A DNA stretch of 64,000 nucleotides from Mycocentrospora acerina (lineage: Eukaryota; Ascomycota; Dothideomycetes; Pleosporales): contig JAKUHH010000395.1 of assembly GCA_022701365.1 (NCBI GenBank), positions 434,001 through 498,000 on the forward strand. Reading direction: 5' to 3'. A program made the position numbers and the translations under genes. This document shows positions 57,512 to 64,000 of the stretch, in pieces. Numbering within the stretch: the stretch's first letter is position 1; every line of letters begins with the position of its first letter. Below the pieces are notes generated by a model. That model saw only the letters and a list, made by a program, of their open reading frames with translations, was not told where the DNA came from and did not search any database.

Positions 57512-58755
57512 CTACGCAAAGTATTGATGTTGAAGAGTCTGGCACCATCAATTAGTCATATTCATGTCTTGAAATACATTTTCCTACCTTTGCAGCAGTC
57601 ATTCGGTCTCCACTTTCATATCTTACGAGCTGGCTCACAAGATCCCTTTCACTCTCAGAGAGATCTGGAAGCAATACGGCCCAGTCTTGCACGGGATACT
57701 CATAGAACTGGACCTTTCCCCAGTCTGGAAGATCGGCTGCCTCCTGCATTTTGTTAGCATCATCAACAAGCACCGTTGCACGTGCATTCAGAAGTCCAAG
57801 ATCGTACCGGCCACACATTAAGATTTGGCGTTCCCAACTTTTTGAATACACTCTGTATCAGAGCCAAGTCACTTCCCAGCTCTCCAGAGTCAAATAGAGT
57901 CGTATGATCGGGAGTCAGCGCCTCTGCGACTGTGCAACCGGCAGCCCAAAGATCCAGAGCGCAGCCGTAGCGTTTGTTGCCGAACAGGAGCTCTGGTGGT
58001 CTGTAGCAGGTAGTACCGACATCGGTAATCTTGGAGTCGACAGGTTCGGAACCTGTTACTTCGGGCGCCCATGCGATACCAAAATCTGACAGGTATGCTG
58101 GCCCATCGAGTGACCGGAGGAGTATGTTTGACGGTTTGATGTCGCGATGGATTATTCCTCGGTCGTGTATGTAGGCGAGAGCTGAGAACAAGTCCTTGAG
58201 ACAGCTCTTGATCTGTACCTTTGATAGCTTTTGATCTTGTAGCGCGTCATGCAGATCATAACGCATGAATGGAAGAACTAGCACAAATTTGCTCCCCTCT
58301 TCACGAAAAGTGTCCAGGAGTGCTATGACATGGTTGGAGGCTGCAAGCTTCAGGATCCGGGCTTCCCTCTGGGAATCGTGAGGCGGCTCCATCATGGACG
58401 GGGTTGTGACTTTGAGAGCGACGACTTTGCTTTTGCCCATGGCCTCGGCGGGGAAGTATCCTTTGTCGCCTACAGTAGGCGCCTTGTAGACGACAGAAAA
58501 AAGACCCTCGCGATGGTAGACGGCATTTTGATACTTGCCAATTGTCCTCCCGTCTGGTGTTGGAACGTAGTCTTCGTCCTAGTTGTTTCCTTAGGAATTG
58601 CTGGATGCTCACTTGTGGCCGACTCGTACCTCTGGGGTGGGAAACTGGAGTGTGTGGGCTGGAAGACGTGATGTGTTTGCTGTGCATAAACGTTCGTAAT
58701 CTTCCTGAGCACCAACAGTCAATCTTCCGGGTGAGCATCGGTTCGGACATGTCAT
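57512..58755 (-). CDS. CDK-like Ser/Thr protein kinase (possibly Csk1-like CDK-activating kinase)
   Basis: Four exons (58630-58755, 57808-58578, 57588-57743, 57512-57538) sum in phase to 359 residues. Kinase motifs in order: GRTIGKYQNAVYHREGLFSV with a degenerate Gly-rich loop, the ATP-site Lys in VVALKVTTPS, the aC Glu in SQREARIL, the catalytic loop IHRDIKPSNIL, DFG in YLSDFGIAWAPE, the activation-loop end TTCYRPPELLFG (PPE where most kinases have APE), and LDLWAAGCTVAEAL. The last exon is nine codons and restores the CMGC ending TLQHQYFA, like 'xLxHPYF'. There is no PSTAIRE helix, so it is not a mitotic CDK. The Csk1 assignment rests on this general layout and is tentative; the kinase call itself is firm. 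It is divergent to SYP1. Confidence 0.88.
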
Positions 58756-59671
58756 ACTGCAGATTGGGCTTGGTCGAAGATGCTGGTTTCAGCAGTCGTG
58801 GCTTCCTTGTGGGCGTCTCCTATTGGAAGTGATGGGTAGGCGGCCTGAAGAGCAGATGTTCTGTGACACGACTAAATTAGCTGCCGGTCATGCCCGCCAT
58901 CGCGAGTGTTTCACTAGAAAAGAAGACAGATCCTGGGGTTGGTGCAAGAATGCTTGGGGGCTGCCAGACAGCAGCGTTGTGGCTTTTAGCTGTGTCGTCT
59001 GCATTGGGTTGTGCTAGCAGATGCAGCATCCCTTGCACCATTGCGTCCAGGGTACTTGTACGTGTTGTTGATAGTCGGGTCCAAGTCGACGTTTGAGCGC
59101 GTTACTTGCATTTTGGTGACGGCAGACAAGCGCGCAGAGAAGCCCAGGCTTGCACGCCAGTCCGAGGAAGCCATGTGGCGGCAGGCGAAGGTGAGAATGT
59201 GGGCGTTGGCGTTGGTGTTGGGTTGCTACGGCTGCTAGGGGTCGTGGCATGGTAGGGAAAACAGAGGCCCTTTACTGGGTTCAGGGTCCACGTTTGACAC
59301 GAGGCTTTGGAACGTCATCTACCGCGCTCCCCGCCGCGGATGCTTGCAGCTTGCCCATCCCATTGATCCCTGGCTGGAAGACGACGACTGTGTGCGTGCA
59401 TTCATCGTGGCCAATTATCCCAGTCGCACACGAGGCCAGCAATTGTGCAGTCGAGCAGCCCGTGGCCCTCGCCCTACGTCAGACCCGGCGACAACCGTGG
59501 GATTCACACTAGGCTCAGTGCGGCTCTGGGCCAACCGACGACGTCTTGCTGGACTGACGGCGGCGTCGCAACCACCTCCGTGACGCCTCGGCGACCTTGC
59601 ACAGCTTTCATTTCTATGTAAATATCCCGGGCTGTTCTTCAGAGGCTGTGCGCTATTCTCCGCCGCGCGCC
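58756..59671. other. Divergent intergenic region, kinase / SYP1
   Basis: About 915 bases between two start codons, so both promoters lie here. Several short frames on both strands; none with a domain. Confidence 0.5.
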
Positions 59672-62600
59672 ATGGAGCTCCAACGTAAAGAATACCCGGC
59701 GCTGCTGGTAAGCTGCCACCGAGCCCCAGCGCCAGCACCCGCTCACCCCGTCTGCAGACGTCCCTCTCTCCGGCCCAGGCCGTGAGCGTGCTCGGCGATC
59801 GCATGCGCCATGTGACCCAGCTGAACACACAGATTGCCGACTGGCTGCAGGTGCGTCGAGAGAGCAACACGTGCTTTGTTGTGCCCCCGAGCTCACCTAG
59901 ACGCAGGAGCGGCGTCGCGTCGAGGAATTGTATGTCCAGGGCCTGCGCAAGCTGGCCAACAGACACCCGCCTGACGAGGCCTCCGATCTCGGGTACAGCC
60001 CTTCCCGCCTTTCGCCGAGGCGCATCGACTGACGCCGCGCAGCATCTTCTCGACGCCCTGGCACAAGATTGTCGGCGCAACCGAGGCCGTCGCCCAGTCG
60101 CACCAGCAGCTTGCCCACAAGATTGAGGCCGACGTTGAGCGGCCCCTGCGCGACTTCGCCGCCAACAACCGCGAGGTGCAGGCCATGAGCAACATCTCGG
60201 GCAACCTGACCGCCATAGCAAAAGACATTGACACGGCCCAGAAAAAAGCCGACAAGCTCAAGGACAAGGGCGCCAAGGCCAAGCCGTCTGCTGTGGGCGA
60301 GGCTGCCCAGGAGCTGCAGAACGCGGAGCTGCAGTGGGACTCGCAGGCCCCATTTGTCTTCGAGAAGCTGCAGGCAGTCGACGAGAGCCGGCTGAACCAC
60401 CTCCGCGATGTCCTCACGCAATTCCAGACGCACGAAGTCGACCAGGTGGAGCGCAACAGGGTCACGGCCGAGGAGACGCTGAACGTCCTCTTGAACATTG
60501 AAACCGCCGACGAGATCCAGACCTGGTCGCTGAGAGCTAGAAGCGGAGACTTTGCGCAGCCCAGTCGCAAGCAGAGCAACACCACGGCCGCCCCATCTAG
60601 AAGTCTAGCACCGCCACCAACACCACCAATGCCAGGCCCCGTCGATGACGGCAAGAGCCAGAAGAGCCAGAAGAGCGGTTCAGGTGTGTACGAACAGCTC
60701 ATGTCACGCCACGCGTCTAACAGCCGATAGTGCAAGAAAAACTTAGCTCGAATCCTCTGAAGCGATTTGGAACGGTTCTGAACCGCCGGAGACAGAGTAC
60801 TCACCCCTATGGGCGCTCCACCTCACCCGACAAGAAATCGTCCGCCAATCTGGGATCGGCATTTGGCGGGTTCGGGAAGGGAAAGTCAAAGGACCGCGAC
60901 GCTCCAACCCCTATCTCTGACCGGCCGGTTACACCGCTCAGACAGCTCTCGCCAACGGCTTACACGCCAGACCGATCAGCTTCTCCTGACCAGAGGCGTC
61001 TATCTAGCATCGAACCACCGAACGGGACGACTCCCGAGATTCCAATTGAAGCAAGCGTTCCTTATGTGCCAAATGGAACCGTGCACGATACGATCCCAGA
61101 AGTAAACGAGCCGCAGCCATCTCTGGCGATACCCGTAGTCGTGGAGAACAAGCTAGAAGTGTGTAAATTGCGACAATATGCGAAAAAGAGGGAGCTGACA
61201 TGTACATAGTCTGAAAAGGACGCAGAAGGATTCTCTGTGCCCCCTTCGGCCCTCGATGCCATCACAGAAGCAGAGCGCGAAGCAGGATTGTAACGTAGCC
61301 CACGACGACTGAATTTTTTTTTCAATTGCTAACACAGACGCAGTATCTCAAACGATGGCAATTCGGCTCCTCAGTTCAAGCTGGACATCAGAAATGCTCC
61401 AATTCAAGAGGAAGAAGATGCCGATGCGGCCATGGCAAACATGGTCAACACTCTACGTGCAGTAAGCAAATACCTCGGAGATGGCTAAGATTGATCTAAC
61501 AGATCAGCAGCAAGCGTTGCCTCCAAAGCGGTCAGGCACGCTACGGGGTCGTCGAGACGTCCGCAACACAATCTTTGTGCCCAACCCAGCTGCCCCAGAG
61601 CTACAGAGCATAGGCGAAGTGCCATCGATACCGTCTGCAGACTCTGCCCCTAGCTCTGGCACATTCCCCATCCCGTTGTTCTCAACGCCCTCGTCTCCTC
61701 CCCAGCCATCCTCGCCGGCATTCAAGCCAGTACACAGATCATTGCTATCGGATGATCATGCCACGTCGGATACGCAGTCGATCCGATCGGGCCGATCACT
61801 CAGCAGTTCTGCGAGCGGCACGATCAAGCATCCCGACCTGCACGAGCCAGGACTAAGTGCGTCATTGGTAGAAACGGTCAGCGCATGGTTCGAGCAGGGC
61901 AATGTTACCAAAGCAATGGTAATCGGACAGGTTGCACTTGCGTACAACCCCGTCGATATTTCGGCAGGCCCCTTTGGGACCGAAAGCATCCGGCTGGAGA
62001 ACTTCCCCGTTCTGGAAAAGGTGGCCCCCAACCCAGCCTTCATTGAGCAGATCCCCGACAGCCCCGGAAACTACACGGTCGACTTGGCGAAAATCACAAA
62101 GACATCCGTAGCCTTCCACTACCAGCTGCACATTGAAGACGAGACGATTGCCTCGCTCCCGCCTATTATCCTGTCCCCGGCCTGGCGAGCAGAAGCCACG
62201 CAGACGTCGGCAATCCTCAACTACTCGCTCAACCCAAAGTACGACCTTGGCGGCGCAACTAGCCTCACGGTCCGCAATCTCGTCCTTGTCATCCGCCTGG
62301 AGCCGGGCTCCAAGGCGCTGTCCTGCCAGTCCAAGCCGCCCGGTACCTTTTCCCGTGACAAGGGCCTCATTTACTGGCGCCTGGGCGACGTGACGTTTTC
62401 GCGCGAGCAGCCCACGCAGAGCATCCGCGTGCGGTTTGTGACGGATGGCGAGGCCAAGCCGGGAAACACAGAGGCCAGGTGGGAAATTAGTGGGGAGCAG
62501 TCGCTGGTGCTGGGGAGTGGGCTGGGGGTTAGTGTCAGCGTGCCTGGGGAAGTCAAGGCCGAGGGTGAGGGCGAGGCGGATCCGTTTGCAGATGAGGGCG

Positions 62601-62701
62601 AGGCGGAGGTGGAGAGCGCGGTGCCGGTGCCTGCGGCGGTGGGGTGGAAGAGCGTGAATAGTGTGAAGAAGATTTCTAGCGGGACGTATTTGGGGGTGTG
62701 A
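59672..62701 (+). CDS. SYP1: Syp1-like muniscin (F-BAR plus mu-homology endocytic adaptor)
   Basis: Early endocytic adaptor that bends membrane, binds cargo and marks sites of clathrin coat assembly; in yeast it also affects septins. Eight exons (59672-59707, 59758-59850, 59907-59992, 60043-60683, 60731-61158, 61210-61289, 61338-61461, 61508-62701) sum in phase to 893 residues. The F-BAR domain starts MELQRKEYPALL and includes VLGDRMRHVTQLNTQIADWL, QERRRVEELYVQGLRKLA and IFSTPWHKIVGATEAVA. A Ser/Pro-rich linker follows, then the conserved basic stretch PPKRSGTLRGRRDVRNTIFV. The C-terminal mu-homology domain contains LSASLVETVSAWFEQG, VALAYNPVD, LNYSLNPKYDLGG and the final GWKSVNSVKKISSGTYLGV. 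The acceptor ending at 59906 is chosen over 59900 because it gives the family sequence WLQERRRVEE. Confidence 0.94.
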
Positions 62702-62726
62702 GGAGGAGGAGGAGGAGGAGGAGGAG
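62701..62726. repeat. (GGA)n microsatellite
   Basis: About eight GGA units beginning inside the SYP1 stop codon context. Confidence 0.9.
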
Positions 62727-64000
62727 TAGTAAATACAAGAGGCGGGGAGAGGGGGAGTGGTTGTTTACCTAGGTATTACTTAATGTTGATGTTGTTGTTA
62801 TAGTTGCTGCTGGTGCTGCTGGTGCTGCTGTTTTTGGTATTGTTGTCGTCTACCCGGCTGCCATTAATCTTCATTAATCAATTGCTTGTCACGTTCACCT
62901 CGACGGAGACATGTCCGTTGGTCGCTACAATTCGGTCCAATTTCACGTGTGTCCATCACACGTCATCAAAGCATACTAATCATCTCCATCACACACAAAG
63001 AGATGGAGAGATGGAGAGAAAGAGAGAGAGATATCTCCCGGGCATCTCACCCCTCTCAGGTCGTCTGGCCTTAGTCAACCAAACGACCAACTTACCAACC
63101 ATCCGACGACCAACCAGGCACCACCCTCTCCCACTACACCCCACACCGGCCTGAAGAAACAAACAAGCCGAACCCCGACACAAGACTTGGCTGACTAGTA
63201 CACGTGGGCAGACCCGTACGTACCCTCGTCCTTGGCGAGTAGTTGATTGGCTGGGTTGTTGATTGAAGATATTCGCCACCCAATCAGCAAGGGGGTTTCT
63301 TTCTCGTCGCCCTCTATTGTGCAGGATTTTCAGTCAGCGGGGACTCTGAGATTGTGGTTGTTTGGGTGGGTGGATAGAAGTGATGACGGGTTTGGTGGAG
63401 TGGAGTGGAGAGAGGTGATGATGGTGGTGGTGATTCATGTTTACGCATGTCCATGTGCGTCTGTGTGTGAAATGATGGAGCGTGTAGAAGTCACTAGACT
63501 TGAGTTGTGAGATTGGTAGCGTTATGCATAAGGCCATGTGGTGTAGCATGGTGTTGTGTTGTGTTGTGTTGCCTTGCGGTGCAACATTCTTGTTCCCGGT
63601 TTCTTGTGAGTTGGACAGTTTTCCTGTTGGATCATGGCGTGGTGCGCTGGAAGGATGCCTGGGATGGCCCTTCGACAAGTTGAGATCCTTACATCATACG
63701 ACTTGATGAAGTGGGACGGGCGGACGGACGGTGGGTGGATGAGTGGGTACGATAACGGGCCTTTTTCTGTGGGCATGGATGAGAGTTATTGCTGGTGCTG
63801 GGTTCTCTGTAATCTGAGCCCTTGTGCGTGTATGAGCGCTTTTTTTTTAAACATGGGATCCATAATTGGGGACAGGGTTTCCAAGTGAAGAAGTTGGATT
63901 ACGGAGGATAAGCTAGGGGTTCGTATCAGCAGCCACACGAGCATATTTTGGTTTGTGTGAGAGTGTGGCTGGTAAAAAATACCGTCCACTCGGAGACGAG
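62702..64000. other. Intergenic to the right window edge
   Basis: About 1.3 kb behind SYP1. It starts with a GGA run (62701-62726) and a GCTGCTG/GTTGTTG region (62783-62833), then plain sequence. Many short frames, none with a recognisable domain. A gene starting beyond the window may have its promoter here. Confidence 0.5.

Noticed and set aside
1..64000. CRISPR arrays, rRNA, tRNA genes, secondary-metabolite gene cluster or intact transposons.
   Set aside because: No spaced palindromic repeats, no cloverleaf with B-box found by eye, no polyketide or peptide synthetase, and no transposase or reverse-transcriptase motifs. A tRNA scan was not possible, so a tRNA could be missed.

Overview
The window is nuclear DNA of a filamentous ascomycete (Pezizomycotina, plausibly Dothideomycetes; the class is an inference). 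Most genes carry short introns of about 45-130 nt with GT..AG borders. The gene set is fungal: Vac7, a velvet-domain protein, Syp1 muniscin, Hym1/Mo25, Cti6, a CAP10-like glycosyltransferase and the fungal 9.5 kDa complex I subunit. I rebuilt 23 protein genes by joining exons across frames; for every fully rebuilt gene the exon phases add up. No rRNA, tRNA, CRISPR array or intact transposon was seen.

Layout. 1-5.8 kb: an MFS sugar transporter cut by the left edge (-), a D-2-hydroxyacid dehydrogenase (-) and an NmrA-like oxidoreductase (+). 7.3-10.6 kb: VAC7 (-). 12.6-13.4 kb: an F-box-like protein (+). 14.8-16.9 kb: an unrecognised conserved-looking protein with a CxxC pair (-). 18.5-20.0 kb: a BTB protein (+). 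20.6-23.3 kb: a divergent pair, the 9.5 kDa complex I subunit (-), whose single intron holds a 168-N assembly gap, and the oligosaccharyltransferase subunit WBP1 (+). 24.1-26.5 kb: arginyl-tRNA synthetase (-), with a possible mitochondrial presequence. 27.2-29.1 kb: a CAP10-like glycosyltransferase (-). 29.1-33.9 kb: a gene-poor, A/T-richer stretch that ends at a short single-domain velvet gene (+).

35.9-39.7 kb: mitochondrial NAD(P) transhydrogenase (+). 40.2 kb: a small hypothetical gene (+). 41-42.8 kb: CTI6, a PHD protein of the Rpd3L complex (-). 43.8-45.6 kb: catalase (-). 46.7-49.7 kb: two neighbouring BTB-type genes (+) whose predicted proteins both start MFITP. 50.5-52.1 kb: an apparent in-frame fusion of an ER FKBP prolyl isomerase with a STIMATE-type membrane protein (-). 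52.8-54.8 kb: a triose-phosphate/nucleotide-sugar transporter family protein (-). 55.5-56.8 kb: HYM1 (-). 57.5-58.8 kb: a CDK-like kinase (-). 59.7-62.7 kb: SYP1 (+). 62.7-64 kb: no gene seen.

These are mostly housekeeping genes of secretion and glycosylation (WBP1, CAP10-like, TPT family, FKBP), vacuole and endocytosis (VAC7, SYP1), polarity signalling (HYM1, kinase), redox (NNT, catalase, dehydrogenase) and chromatin (CTI6). They do not form a cluster with one shared job. The spacers are rich in simple repeats and hold two in-frame minisatellites (42 bp x 4 and 27 bp x 4). The most unusual items are the FKBP-STIMATE fusion, the solo velvet gene and the paired MFITP BTB genes.
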